A DNA stretch of 42,898 bases from Prevotella sp. (GTDB lineage: Bacteria; Bacteroidota; Bacteroidia; Bacteroidales; Bacteroidaceae). The first letter of the stretch is position 1. The number at the start of each line of letters is the position of its first letter. Made by a program: the position numbers and the translations under genes. The DNA lies in contig JAILEG010000047.1 of the NCBI GenBank assembly GCA_024688365.1, forward strand, positions 1 to 42,898, written 5' to 3'. This document shows positions 1 through 9,132 of the stretch, one piece after another. A model generated the notes under the pieces. The model saw nothing but the letters and a program-made list of their open reading frames with translations, had not been told where the DNA came from and did no database searches.

Positions 1-3000
1 CGACAGTCTTTTCCTTGGTCATGTCGAAGCTGTCTGCCGTGGAATGGAAGTTCCCGGGTGCGGCAGGCTGCTCCCTCAGGCATGCCTCAATGCGGCTGAT
101 GACCCGTTCAGGATGGGTGAGCCAGTCCACGCTCCATACCCGCATGACCCGCCAGCCAAGCCTTCCCAGCGCATTGGGCTGGACGATTTCACGGTCACTT
201 GTGGTCTGGGTATTGTGGTATCCCTCGCCATCGAGCAGGATGCCCAGCACATAGCATCCCGGAGTGCCGTCCGCACAGACCGCCACATTCACCTTGAAGC
301 TGGACCGTCCTACATTTGTCGTGGCCTCATGGCCCCGCTTTTCCAATTCAGCCGCTATCTGCCCCGCTATGACAGAGTCGGCAGTGCCTTGCCTGCTCCC
401 AGCCGCCCTGACCAGAATCTGCTGCTCGGCATACTCCAGGAAGTGCCTCAGTCCCTCCACGCCCTTTGCCTTTGATCGGCGGAGGTCAATCTGTGAGGCT
501 TTCAGAGAGGAGTAGACAATCATCTCGCTTCTCGCCCGGCTCACTGCAACATTGAGCCTTCTCTCGCCACCAGCATTGTTCAATGGTCCGAAATTCATGG
601 ACACTTTCCCATTCCTGTCAGGTCCGTAGCCGATAGAGAACAGGATAACATCCCGCTCATCCCCCTGCACGTTCTCAAGATTCTTCACGAAGATGGGCTC
701 ATACATCTCCTCGGCAGCCTCACGGAGGGCCTTGTCGCTGTCAAGCAGATCTGTGAGCAGGTCCTCTATGAGGTTCTGCTGCACGACGCTGAAGGCGATG
801 ACCCCGATGCTCTGTGACGCATGACCGGGGAGGCAGAGCCGCCTTCCAATCTCGCTGACGATGGCTTCCGCCTCCTTTTTGTTCGACCTTCTTCCCCCTT
901 TGTCGTATACCCCTTCCACATAATTATACTTGACCTTGGTTGTCCGGTCATCAGCTGACGGGAAGGTAATCAGTGTCCCGTCATAGTATTCATGATTGGA
1001 GAAGGCGATGAGCGACTCATGCTTGGAGCGGTAATGCCAGTTCAGCTGCAAGGCGGGAATCTGCAGGGTGCGGCAGTCCTCCAGTATGCTTTCCATGTCA
1101 TCCATGTCGGCTTCGTCCTCGCTGACGCTTGTCGAGTTGAAGAAACTCGTTGGCGGCATCTGCCTTGGGTCGCCGACAACGATGACCGACTTGCCCCTGG
1201 CGATGGCTCCCACAGCCTCGCTGGTGGGCATCTGCGAAGCCTCATCGAACACCACAAGGTCGAATTTCTCCTGTGACAGGTCCAGAAACTGCGCCACTGA
1301 CATCGGGCTCATCAGCATGCAGGGGCAGAGGCGGGGCATAAGGGACGGAATCTGGTCAATCAGGTCGCGCAGGGAGAGCCCCCGCCCGCCATTTGAGATG
1401 TTCCGGTTCAGCAGTCCTATCTCGCTGCTGTTGTCAATATTCTCCGTCACCCGAGGGATATTGGCGGCCAGACGGGCATACAGCTCCTTCTGACTGATAA
1501 GCTGGAAGTCATTTGCCAGCTGCCGATAGCGGGCGACTGTCTCGTCAAATATTGAACCCTCAAACGTCCGAAGTACCGATGACTGGGCTATCTTCTCCAT
1601 TGCCAGATGCCTGAACAGCGTCTTGAAGAACGCATCGCGCAGCGTGCCGACCGACACCGGACCCTCCTCAATCTTCCTGGCAATGACTCCCAGGCCAACC
1701 TGGCGAAGCTCATTCTTGTAGGCGCACCACTGATACCAGTCGCGTGCGGCATCCAAATGGGTCACCCATCGGTTCAGTTTCGCCGTGAGTTCAGCCGTCT
1801 GCGCACTGTCAGGCAGGCTGTCGGCAGCCATGCTGATGGTGAAGAACTGGCTTATGGCTGTCTGTACACGGACTATCTCAGCATGTTTCTCCGCATATTC
1901 AAGAAACTTTAAAAGGAAGAATTCAATATCCTGATTGATAATGAGTTCATTGAATTGTCTCAATCTTTTGATGAACTTACGCTGGGCAAAGAAACGGGGC
2001 AGGAACCATTGTGCCCTGGCTGCCCGCCACTCATCATAGAGGGCATGCGCATCCTCATTGAAAATCTCCGACTTCCAGTTCCTTTCCAGCCCACCCCTGA
2101 TGGTCCCGGCATCGGCCAGGGCCGTCCGCCTGCCGTCCGCCTGCATGATGATGGCAAGGGTCTCCTTCATGCGTGAGGCCAGTCCGCCAAGGTCTGTGAG
2201 GTTGTCTTCCGTCACGGTCAGCCCGAGCAACGGATGCGTGGAGGGCTGTCCGGTGAGGGAGAGGACGGCATTGAGGCGGTCGGCAAGGAGATGACCGTAG
2301 CTGTCAAGCCGGTCAACATGGAAATTCCTCTTCAGCTCCTTATCATTTACATCGAAGTCCAGTCCCTGCGTGCGGATCGACTCATAGCGGGTGATGCAGT
2401 CGTAGACCGACATCCCGTCCTGTCCCCTCACATCGTGCAGTGCCTCCATATAGGCAATCAGGCTGCCCCTCTGCTCATAAAGCTGCTGTGCCATGCGGGC
2501 GTATTTCTCCGGTTCAACGATGTGTACAACGTCAAGAGCCCTCTTCAGCTGGTCCAGCACGTGCCGTTTGGTGAGCTTGTTGGAGTGCATCTCCAGGCAG
2601 AAAGGGCCGAGGTGAATCTTCTCCAGCCGCTTCTGTACCACACTGAGCGCAGCCATCTTCTCGGCGACGAACAGCACCCGCTTGCCCTGGTAGAGGGCAT
2701 TGGCAATGAGATTGGTGATGGTTTGCGACTTTCCTGTTCCCGGTGGCCCGTACAGGATGAAGGAACGGCCCTGTCCTGCCGCCATGACCGCCGCCATCTG
2801 TGAGGAGTCAGCAGGCACGGGAAGCGACAGCATGTCGGGGCGGAGCGATTTGTCAGCCTGCTTCAGGTCGGTCTCGACTGGTGCTGGCATGAAGGTGAGC
2901 TGCTGTTCAACAAGACTCCTGACGATGCTGTTCTGCATGAGGGCATCCCTGTGGTTATGTATGTCGTTCCACATCAGATACTTGCTGAATGAGAACACCC

Positions 3001-4795
3001 CCAGGATGGTCTCCTCCTCAATGTCCCATCGTCTCTGGTTCCTGAGGGCCTCACGGACGATGGCGAAAATCCTGGGCACGTCCACGCCATGCCCATCCGT
3101 GGGAAGCGGGTCAAGTCCAGGGATGGCAATGCCGAAACTCTGCCGCAGGAACTCAATCAGCGTGATGTTCAGGGCAATCTCCTCATCGGTGGTCCTTATG
3201 TAATAGTTGCCCTTCTTGTAGACCATCTCAACCGGGAGCATGAGCAGCGGAGCATAGCGAGGCCTGTCGCTGAGTTCGGTCTCAAACCATCGCAGTGCGC
3301 CGATTGACAGATAGAGGGCATTGGCTCCCGTTCCCTCAATGGCATTCCGTGCCGCGCGGTAGATGTTCTTGAGCGTGTTGCGTGTCTCAAGTTCAGCCTG
3401 GTACGTGTGGAGCGTGTGGTGCCTGATGTCGTTTGTTATCAGTTCATGCAGCTCGGGGAAGCGTTTTGATCGCATGAGCCGCTCGCCTTCAGTCATCTTC
3501 ATGCTGATGTTGGGTTTGGGCATGACGACATATTCCTTCCCATCTTGAAGGAAATCCTCTATTAGGTTGATATCAAACGAGATGAACTGTATGGCCTTCT
3601 GCCTCAGGTAGAGGTTGAGCATGGAGTTACGCAGCGAGAAGTCGAGCAGCTTCCGCTCCCAAATATCCATCTTGTCAAGCTCCCGCCTGCTGTCGGTTAT
3701 CTTGCTGAGGTCATAGCGTGAGTGTTCTCTCACGTCAAGGTCGCATGCCTCATGGCCTGGTGCGTCGGGCGGCAGCTCCCAGATGCCATCGTTCTGGATA
3801 CGTTGGGGCAGGGGACGGATGCGCTCCAGGCGGCAGCGTCTGAAGTCAATGAACAGCTCGAAGAGGCTGCTGTCAGCCAGGTTCCTCTCAGCCATGCGCT
3901 GCGCGTCCTCAAATGAAGTCCGCTCAGATGCCATCTGCGTACACTCGATGACCATCATCTCGTCAATTCCCTCTGCCGTTTTTTTCTCGATGAATGTATA
4001 GTCATCGCTGACACTGTACTGGCAGCAGTCGTCTACCAGCCACACAGCGAGGTAGGCATGACCTTTCTGCAGTATGATGCCGCTGTTGATGCCTATGCCC
4101 TCCAGCACACTCGCAAGCAGAAGCGTCAGCTCAATGCAGTTGCCAAGGTGGGACGAGAGTACCTGGTCGGGGAGGGTGATCCGCTGGCCAACCGCCTCGT
4201 AGGAGGCAGGCATGGGACGGTAGACGATGTTCTCGGCGTGCAGCGCACCATAGACGGCGGCAACCTGCCTGCGCACCTCATTCGTGTTTCCGCTCTGATA
4301 CGCTGTGAATGAGGAGGAACGGGAAATCTCTTTCAGTATGACCGAGGCCTTCACGATGATGTTGCTGATGGCGGGATGGTTGGGCAGGACGAACGAAGCA
4401 AGGCTCTGCGGCAGTATCCCCGTGCCCAGCCACTGGTCGTAAGGCATTATCTCGATGTCGTAATCACGGGCGAACAGCTCCCGTTTCGCCTCCGAGTGAG
4501 CATCGGCAATGACGCTGACGTGGAAGGAGGTCAGCACGCGCTCGGTGACCGCTGCCACTTTTGAGGGTATGGGCATGAGGTCAAAGTCCTGTAGCCGTAA
4601 GGAGGTGTTCTTCTCAATGACGCCAATCAGGCCGGAATGGGAGCTGCGGAAGAACTCTCCCGACCATTCAACCCTGATGTCCCTTATCTCCCCATCGGTC
4701 TCGTTGCTGATGTCAGCCGTCTGGCAGATGGCTATCCGGTTGTTTATCAGGGAATAGTTGATGCAGGGGAGATATTCAATTTTGAGGTCTACCAT
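1..4795 (-). CDS. Giant DUF4011-type superfamily-1 helicase with transglutaminase-like N-terminus and Vsr/DUF559-like C-terminus (3' end outside window)
   Basis: I translated this frame by hand from the ATG at 4795; it stays open to the window edge, about 1,598 codons. Residues 180-260 look transglutaminase-like: GNC with Cys220, then GHAYLAVWL with His246. A DUF4011 block begins near 376 (WERKLLDFSLRNSMLNL). The Upf1/DNA2-like helicase core has Walker A GPPGTGKS (Lys689) and Walker B DEAS (1184-1187), followed by a C-terminal helicase half. Residues about 1480-1570 resemble the REase_MTES_1575/DUF559 fold (GILLDG..YH, then GWRVMRVWSVDW). Family members are predicted ATP-dependent nucleic-acid translocases, and some are suspected of defence roles. 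The expected first catalytic Asp is Asn1503, and the usual Glu before the DG is Leu1520, so cleavage is uncertain. The natural substrate is unknown. It appears to be a single-gene transcript. Confidence 0.9.
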   Translation of the reverse strand, partial: MVDLKIEYLPCINYSLINNRIAICQTADISNETDGEIRDIRVEWSGEFFRSSHSGLIGVIEKNTSLRLQDFDLMPIPSKVAAVTERVLTSFHVSVIADAHSEAKRELFARDYDIEIMPYDQWLGTGILPQSLASFVLPNHPAISNIIVKASVILKEISRSSSFTAYQSGNTNEVRRQVAAVYGALHAENIVYRPMPASYEAVGQRITLPDQVLSSHLGNCIELTLLLASVLEGIGINSGIILQKGHAYLAVWLVDDCCQYSVSDDYTFIEKKTAEGIDEMMVIECTQMASERTSFEDAQRMAERNLADSSLFELFIDFRRCRLERIRPLPQRIQNDGIWELPPDAPGHEACDLDVREHSRYDLSKITDSRRELDKMDIWERKLLDFSLRNSMLNLYLRQKAIQFISFDINLIEDFLQDGKEYVVMPKPNISMKMTEGERLMRSKRFPELHELITNDIRHHTLHTYQAELETRNTLKNIYRAARNAIEGTGANALYLSIGALRWFETELSDRPRYAPLLMLPVEMVYKKGNYYIRTTDEEIALNITLIEFLRQSFGIAIPGLDPLPTDGHGVDVPRIFAIVREALRNQRRWDIEEETILGVFSFSKYLMWNDIHNHRDALMQNSIVRSLVEQQLTFMPAPVETDLKQADKSLRPDMLSLPVPADSSQMAAVMAAGQGRSFILYGPPGTGKSQTITNLIANALYQGKRVLFVAEKMAALSVVQKRLEKIHLGPFCLEMHSNKLTKRHVLDQLKRALDVVHIVEPEKYARMAQQLYEQRGSLIAYMEALHDVRGQDGMSVYDCITRYESIRTQGLDFDVNDKELKRNFHVDRLDSYGHLLADRLNAVLSLTGQPSTHPLLGLTVTEDNLTDLGGLASRMKETLAIIMQADGRRTALADAGTIRGGLERNWKSEIFNEDAHALYDEWRAARAQWFLPRFFAQRKFIKRLRQFNELIINQDIEFFLLKFLEYAEKHAEIVRVQTAISQFFTISMAADSLPDSAQTAELTAKLNRWVTHLDAARDWYQWCAYKNELRQVGLGVIARKIEEGPVSVGTLRDAFFKTLFRHLAMEKIAQSSVLRTFEGSIFDETVARYRQLANDFQLISQKELYARLAANIPRVTENIDNSSEIGLLNRNISNGGRGLSLRDLIDQIPSLMPRLCPCMLMSPMSVAQFLDLSQEKFDLVVFDEASQMPTSEAVGAIARGKSVIVVGDPRQMPPTSFFNSTSVSEDEADMDDMESILEDCRTLQIPALQLNWHYRSKHESLIAFSNHEYYDGTLITFPSADDRTTKVKYNYVEGVYDKGGRRSNKKEAEAIVSEIGRRLCLPGHASQSIGVIAFSVVQQNLIEDLLTDLLDSDKALREAAEEMYEPIFVKNLENVQGDERDVILFSIGYGPDRNGKVSMNFGPLNNAGGERRLNVAVSRARSEMIVYSSLKASQIDLRRSKAKGVEGLRHFLEYAEQQILVRAAGSRQGTADSVIAGQIAAELEKRGHEATTNVGRSSFKVNVAVCADGTPGCYVLGILLDGEGYHNTQTTSDREIVQPNALGRLGWRVMRVWSVDWLTHPERVISRIEACLREQPAAPGNFHSTADSFDMTKEKTV

Positions 4796-4849
4796 AATAT
4801 ATTGCCGTGTGATAAAGTTGTTTGTCAATAGTTTTAAGCGATGCTCTGG

Positions 4850-4857
4850 CAAAGGTA
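4850..4857 (-). promoter_or_regulatory. -7 box of the helicase gene
   Basis: TACCTTTG matches the Bacteroidota -7 consensus TAnnTTTG. It predicts a leader of about 48 bases before the ATG at 4795. I see no TTG at the usual upstream spacing. Confidence 0.6.
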
Positions 4858-4950
4858 ATCATTTTTTATTGGCAGCAGGTCATGTTGCGGGTGTTTTCTG
4901 CCCGTGTCTCTGCCCTTGGCTTGTCAGGAGACGGGAGGGCACCTTTGGGA

Positions 4951-5020
4951 GGAGTATTGCAGCAGAAGTACCCGATTACTTCTGCTGCAATACTCCGGTA
5001 CTTCTCATGAAGTACTGGTG
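4951..5020. repeat. Dispersed palindromic intergenic repeat, copy A
   Basis: Two nested inverted repeats lie in the otherwise empty 360-base gap 4796-5155. The larger is a perfect 20-base stem (4951-4970 with 4977-4996) around the loop CCCGAT. The smaller is GTACTTC-TCAT-GAAGTAC at 4998-5015. The reverse complement of the whole element aligns closely with 24725-24795, so it is a repeat family and not a lone terminator. It is far from any 3' end and has no U-run. Confidence 0.75.
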
Positions 5021-5155
5021 CATAAGTGCAGGAAATGGAATACAACGATGCAGATTTACATCAGCATAAGCATGCTGATAGCTTATATACAATAAGTTAC
5101 GTTTTGTATTGTTGTGAGGTGATGGGGCGGAAGGCGAGGGCAGACAGCCTTTCGG

Positions 5156-5629
5156 TCAGCTGAGAATCCACCTGGTCAGCCAGACCAGCAGCACGATGAG
5201 ACCGATGATGGCCAGGAGGAAGAAGCCGATGAGCAAGGCACTCTGAAGGGCCTTGCGGTTCACCTCACGTATGACATCCCGGTCTCCATCGACAAAGCCC
5301 CGCACCAAGGTCATGTTCTGACGGTTGGCACGGTGGAAGAAGTCGATGACGTTGCCTACATAGAAGGGAATCAGTCCCAGCATGACATCGCGCAGGGAAT
5401 TGTTGAGAATGGCAAGCACCAGCGGCACGCTGCGCACCTTGGTGAAGGCGAACCACACGTAGACTGAGGCGAAAAGTGCCGACAGGACATCGCCGATGCC
5501 GAAGGGCAGCAGGCCGATGATGCCGTCAAGGTAATACTGGTCGAGCAGCTTCTGCATCTGCTCCATCGTCCGGTAGGCACTGCTCTCATTGAGCCGCTCC
5601 TGCGCTTTGAGCCGTTTCTCATCATTCAT
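5156..5629 (-). CDS. DUF4112 membrane protein
   Basis: This 157 aa protein matches DUF4112. It has a polar N-terminus, a hydrophobic segment around LPFGIGDVLSALFASVYVWF (residues 40-62), a second around 85-105 containing the IPFYVGNVIDFFHRANRQN stretch typical of the family, and a C-terminal transmembrane helix (130-155). The function of DUF4112 is unknown. The start lies only 6 bases after the stop of the upstream MATE gene, so the two are probably cotranscribed and perhaps translationally coupled. No promoter is visible of its own. Confidence 0.85.
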   Translation of the reverse strand: MNDEKRLKAQERLNESSAYRTMEQMQKLLDQYYLDGIIGLLPFGIGDVLSALFASVYVWFAFTKVRSVPLVLAILNNSLRDVMLGLIPFYVGNVIDFFHRANRQNMTLVRGFVDGDRDVIREVNRKALQSALLIGFFLLAIIGLIVLLVWLTRWILS

Positions 5630-5635
5630 GAAGTG

Positions 5636-6985
5636 TCAGTTTTTGTCGGTTTGGGCAAGTCGTTGCCTGAAATAAAGATAGTAAAGCACCCCGGCCGTGG
5701 TCAGCCCGAAGGGGAAGGCATACCAGATGCCTTCCAGGCCATAGGCCATGCGGATACCGAACAGATAGCCCAAGGGCAATGATATGACGAAGTAAGCCAC
5801 GAAGGCCACCCACATCAGCGGGCGGACATAAGAGATGCCGCGCAGGGCATTGGCATAGGTACACTGCAGCCCGTCGCCAAACTGGTAAATCATGAACGGG
5901 ACGATGGTCAGGGCCACCATGCCGCACACGTCGGCATTGTCAGTGAACAGATAGCCCATGCTGTGGCGGAAGAGGAAGATGGGCAGGACTATGGCTACGG
6001 CGAGCAGCAGGATGAGATGGAAGCCCGCCGTGGCACTGCGCCTTACCGCCGTGAGGTCATGCTGGCCCATGAAGTTGCTGGTGCGCACGGCAACGGCTGC
6101 CGCCATGCCGTAATAGACCATATAGCCCAGCTGCGAGATGGTCAGCATGACCTGATGGGCTGCCAGGGCGGTCGTCCCTATCCATCCCACCATGACACTC
6201 GACAGGCTGAAGGCGGCAGTCTCCATGCCCATCTGCAAGGCAAGCGGTATGCCCATGACATTGATCTGCCTGAAGTCGGACCGGGTCAGCCGTCCTGCCT
6301 GCCATCCCTTGCGGTAGTCACTGTAGCGGCTGCCCCGGAAGAAGAGCGTCACCATCACCGCAGCCATCATGATGCGTGAGGCCATTGTGGAGAGTCCGGC
6401 ACCGTTCAGCCCCATCTCAGGCAGTCCGAGGTGGCCGTAGATGAGCAGCCAGTTGCCGATGATGTTGATGAGATTACCACCGATCAGCACCCACATGGGC
6501 AGGCGGGTGTCAGTGATGCCATCAGCAAACTGCTTGAAGGTGTTGAACCAGCAGACAAAGGGCAGCGACATCAGCTGGATGAGGAAGTAAGGACGCATGA
6601 GCGGGAGCAGCTCCTCAGGCTGGCCAAGGCGGTGGATGTTCAGATAGAGCAGCGTCATGGCGGCGGTCAGCACCGCGGCAAGGCAGGTGTTGGCAGCCAC
6701 GGCACTCCTCATCACCTCGCCTATGCGGCCTGTCCGTTCCTGCCCGTAGAGTGTCCCCACGATGGCGGTGACGGCATAGGAGAAGCCCAGGGCAAGGAGG
6801 ATGACCAGCGTGAACATATTGTTGACGAAGGCTGCCGCCGCCAGTTCCTGGGTGCTGTGGTGCCCTATCATGAGCGTGTCGGCAAAGGAGAGGACGATGT
6901 TGCCCAGCTGGCCGATGATGATGGGCACACCCAGATAGGTCAGGTTGCGGTAATGGGATGCGTATTTTGAGAATTGATAAGCCAT
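5636..6985 (-). CDS. MATE family efflux transporter
   Basis: The 449 aa product is a MATE (multidrug and toxin extrusion) antiporter, with about 12 hydrophobic helices in two homologous halves. The N-terminus reads GVPIIIGQLGNIVLSFADTLM, the classic MATE opening, and mid-protein MGIPLALQMGMETAAFSLS begins the second half. It would export cationic or amphipathic compounds across the inner membrane using a Na+ or H+ gradient; the substrate cannot be told. I chose the ATG at 6985 over an upstream in-frame TTG at 6997, because the TTG overlaps the -7 box. The transcript then starts almost on the ATG. It is first in an operon with the DUF4112 gene. Confidence 0.9.
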   Translation of the reverse strand: MAYQFSKYASHYRNLTYLGVPIIIGQLGNIVLSFADTLMIGHHSTQELAAAAFVNNMFTLVILLALGFSYAVTAIVGTLYGQERTGRIGEVMRSAVAANTCLAAVLTAAMTLLYLNIHRLGQPEELLPLMRPYFLIQLMSLPFVCWFNTFKQFADGITDTRLPMWVLIGGNLINIIGNWLLIYGHLGLPEMGLNGAGLSTMASRIMMAAVMVTLFFRGSRYSDYRKGWQAGRLTRSDFRQINVMGIPLALQMGMETAAFSLSSVMVGWIGTTALAAHQVMLTISQLGYMVYYGMAAAVAVRTSNFMGQHDLTAVRRSATAGFHLILLLAVAIVLPIFLFRHSMGYLFTDNADVCGMVALTIVPFMIYQFGDGLQCTYANALRGISYVRPLMWVAFVAYFVISLPLGYLFGIRMAYGLEGIWYAFPFGLTTAGVLYYLYFRQRLAQTDKN

Positions 6986-6994
6986 AACAGCATG

Positions 6995-7002
6995 CAAAGG
7001 TA
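6995..7002 (-). promoter_or_regulatory. -7 box of the MATE operon
   Basis: TACCTTTG matches TAnnTTTG. Only 9 bases separate it from the ATG at 6985, implying a leaderless or nearly leaderless mRNA. Its upstream region overlaps the terminator of the preceding gene. Confidence 0.6.
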
Positions 7003-7003
7003 C

Positions 7004-7092
7004 GAAAAAAAAACTGCGTTCGCGGCTTTCCTCTTGGGGATAACGGCATGCAGACCGTTGAATTCCCTCATGCTGGAAGCTGCGAACGCAGT
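7004..7092 (-). terminator. Terminator of the acidic-tail protein gene
   Basis: Read on the minus strand, ACTGCGTTCGC pairs with GCGAACGCAGT (7092-7082 with 7023-7013), with a further nested hairpin inside, and is followed by a run of nine T. The loop is unusually long at about 58 bases. Confidence 0.75.
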
Positions 7093-7127
7093 CTCATAGT
7101 CTTTATCTCTTTCCTGCTCCGGGGTGT

Positions 7128-7940
7128 TTAGAAGTCATCGTCATCGGTCACCTCGTCAGCCATTTCCAGCTCCTCAGGATTGGTGTCGAAGGTGGTGCGA
7201 TAGCTCTCCTCGGTCAGTTTGTCATCGTCAAAGGAGTCGTCATCATCGTCATCGCTGCTCTTCGGCTCGTCCTCCGGCAGGTCCTCGTCGTCCTCCAGGC
7301 TGGCAAGGCGGTCTTCCTCAGCGGCGAGTTCCTCAGGTGTGGGGAACTTCGTGCGTGTCACTTCCACCATAGGTTTCTCCTTGGCGAAGATAGCCTCCGT
7401 CCATGAGCCCTTGCTTATCTCCAGCACCTCATAGCCATCGGCGACTTTCTTGTCATACAGGCCACCCGGCTTCTTCAGCCGTGCAGCGGGAAGGGTGGTG
7501 GTGGTGATGTCGAATCCGCTCTGGATAATGTCCTGCACGCTCTGTGGCAGGCTGTCCCATCCTCCGCCGAAGTTGCGTTCCAGCACCTCGACGAGCTTGC
7601 GGGCTGAGACGTGGTGGATGTTCTCCCAGGTAAGGTCGGTCACCCGCAGGATGGGCTTCTTCTTCAGTGCCCACTTTACGATAGTGCTGTCATCGAGCCT
7701 TACCTGTCCCACCTGGCAGCCGCGCGCCTCATATTTCCTTATTACCTCAGGCTTGTCAATTTTCACCTCCTCAATAGTGAATGCACTCTTGATCACATCA
7801 ATGTAGTGGCGCTCATTATCCTTCAGGTCGGCATCTCTCTCAGCCTGTGCCCAAAGGCGGAACACATCACTTTCCTGAATGTCCCAAACGTTACTCTTTG
7901 TAAGATTCTTTAACGATAATGATTGTCCTTGTCGCTTCAT
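7128..7940 (-). CDS. Uncharacterised protein with a very acidic C-terminal tail
   Basis: I do not recognise a domain in this 270 aa protein. Residues 1-200 are mixed and soluble-looking, with no signal peptide or membrane helix. They include a hydrophobic-charged stretch around IVKWALKKKPILRVTDLTWE and a GGGWDSLP loop. Residues 210-270 are dominated by Asp, Glu and Ser, including a run of six Asp, and end in TDDDDF. Such tails occur in nucleic-acid mimics and in chaperones of basic proteins, but that is only an analogy. It has its own -33/-7 promoter with a leader of about 60 bases and its own terminator, so it is monocistronic and well expressed-looking. Confidence 0.8.
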   Translation of the reverse strand: MKRQGQSLSLKNLTKSNVWDIQESDVFRLWAQAERDADLKDNERHYIDVIKSAFTIEEVKIDKPEVIRKYEARGCQVGQVRLDDSTIVKWALKKKPILRVTDLTWENIHHVSARKLVEVLERNFGGGWDSLPQSVQDIIQSGFDITTTTLPAARLKKPGGLYDKKVADGYEVLEISKGSWTEAIFAKEKPMVEVTRTKFPTPEELAAEEDRLASLEDDEDLPEDEPKSSDDDDDDSFDDDKLTEESYRTTFDTNPEELEMADEVTDDDDF

Positions 7941-8010
7941 ATATTAATTATTCTTTCAATTTGCTCTCTTTGGCATATCCGTAGGCATGGGGCAGCCTCC
8001 TGATGCGTTG

Positions 8011-8041
8011 CAAAAGTAAATACTAAAACGTAAATCACCAA
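8011..8041 (-). promoter_or_regulatory. Promoter of the acidic-tail protein gene
   Basis: TACTTTTG (8018-8011) is preceded by TTG (8041-8039) at exactly 20 bases, the full Bacteroidota -33/-7 arrangement. Confidence 0.7.
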
Positions 8042-8375
8042 ACTTTTTCTCTGAAAAGTTATACTGTCCGAATAAAATCGTCATCTACCTGTTTCCCTTG
8101 TTTTGGTTGGCTGCATGAGCAGAGGCCACACCATCACAGGTGGTTTGGCCTATCTGCTGTTTAACTCCTACAGAGTCTGGAAGCTGGTCAAATCAGTAAG
8201 CCTACATGTGTTTTACAGGGCAAATGACTTCTCCAATTTTTTTGATGCAATGATGGCAAATATGCGCTAAAAGCCGGCTGCAAGCGCAAATGTCACTGTA
8301 ACGTCACGATGTTGAAAGCGGATATAATGCTTGTAAGTTTCGGCCAGATTATAGTGTGGTATCATCCTTTTTCAG
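8042..8375. other. Gene-poor intergenic stretch
   Basis: No convincing gene. It holds an imperfect hairpin at about 8116-8163 (AGCAGAGGCCA against TTGGCCTATCTGCT). A 51-codon open frame at 8115-8270 has no promoter or ribosome-binding signal. A small RNA cannot be excluded. Confidence 0.4.
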
Positions 8376-8383
8376 TAAATTTG
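8376..8383 (+). promoter_or_regulatory. -7 box of the flavin reductase gene
   Basis: TAAATTTG matches TAnnTTTG and predicts a leader of roughly 90 bases. The leader contains the short hairpin CCGTCC-CAAA-GGACGG near 8428-8443. Confidence 0.55.
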
Positions 8384-8477
8384 CAGTGCAGTCCTGTGCT
8401 GTGCCCGGCTGAGGTGGGGGGGCAGGACCGTCCCAAAGGACGGCGAGGCGCAGGCTGGGATAAAATTGAAAGAAGTT

Positions 8478-9107
8478 ATGAAGAAACTGTTCTTGTTGAT
8501 TATGATGACACTCCTTACAGGGTCTTTGTGCGCGCAAGGTACGGCTGGCAATTCCAGTCGGGTGAGTTTTCAAGGTATGGTGTTTGCAGCTCCGCGTCCC
8601 TGTGTGATGATTGGGACCTACGATGCTGCCGGCAGACCCGACGTGATGATGGCGATATGGGGCGGACAGGGCGGACAGGGCAGAGTGATCCTGCGGCTCG
8701 GCGAACACATGACAACAGAGAACTTGCGGCTGAAGCAGGCATTCACTCTCAGTTTCGCCACTGAAGGCACTGTCCGTGAGAGCGACTATCTTGGCACTGT
8801 TTCAGCACGGGATGTTCCTGACAAGGTGGCTCGGGCTGGCTTCACCGTACACCGGGCGGCGCAGGTTGATGCTCCGGTCATTGACCAGTATCCTGTCACG
8901 ATGGAATGTAGGGTTGTTAGCTTTGAGGACGGTGTCCTGACGGGCGAGGTGCTGGCTACCCATGCCGATAGGAATGTGGTGGATGCAGCCGGAAAGATTG
9001 ACATGTCGCTCCTCCGCCCCTTGCTTTATGACTCGCTTGGTAAGGTCTATCGCACCATAGGCGGCAGTCTCGGCAAGGCTTGGGAGTGTGGAAAAGAGAT
9101 AAAGTGA
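8478..9107 (+). CDS. Exported flavin reductase-like protein (FMN-binding split barrel)
   Basis: The 209 aa product opens with a Sec signal peptide (MKKLFLLIMMTLLTGSLCAQ, likely cut after LCA). A flavin reductase-like split-barrel domain follows. It begins with PRPCVMIGTYDAAGRPDVMM, the typical first strands that cradle FMN, and continues with LRLKQAFTLSFATE and RESDYLGTVSARDVPDK, which match the fold. Family members bind FMN and reduce flavin or use it as cofactor, usually in the cytosol; here the signal peptide implies the periplasm. I use the ATG at 8478 in place of an in-frame TTG at 8466, because the signal peptide starts cleanly there. A ferredoxin-nitroreductase gene follows 25 bases downstream, probably in the same transcript. 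Confidence 0.8.
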   Translation: MKKLFLLIMMTLLTGSLCAQGTAGNSSRVSFQGMVFAAPRPCVMIGTYDAAGRPDVMMAIWGGQGGQGRVILRLGEHMTTENLRLKQAFTLSFATEGTVRESDYLGTVSARDVPDKVARAGFTVHRAAQVDAPVIDQYPVTMECRVVSFEDGVLTGEVLATHADRNVVDAAGKIDMSLLRPLLYDSLGKVYRTIGGSLGKAWECGKEIK

Positions 9108-9132
9108 AAGATTAATTATAAGCAGAAACATT

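Noticed and set aside
4758..5095. Plus-strand open frames across the palindromic repeat
   Set aside because: They read through a hairpin and the helicase leader, and have no promoter or recognisable protein features.
8115..8270. 51-codon open frame in the gap before the flavin reductase gene
   Set aside because: No TAnnTTTG box or ribosome-binding signal precedes it, and its composition is unconvincing; kept only as intergenic.
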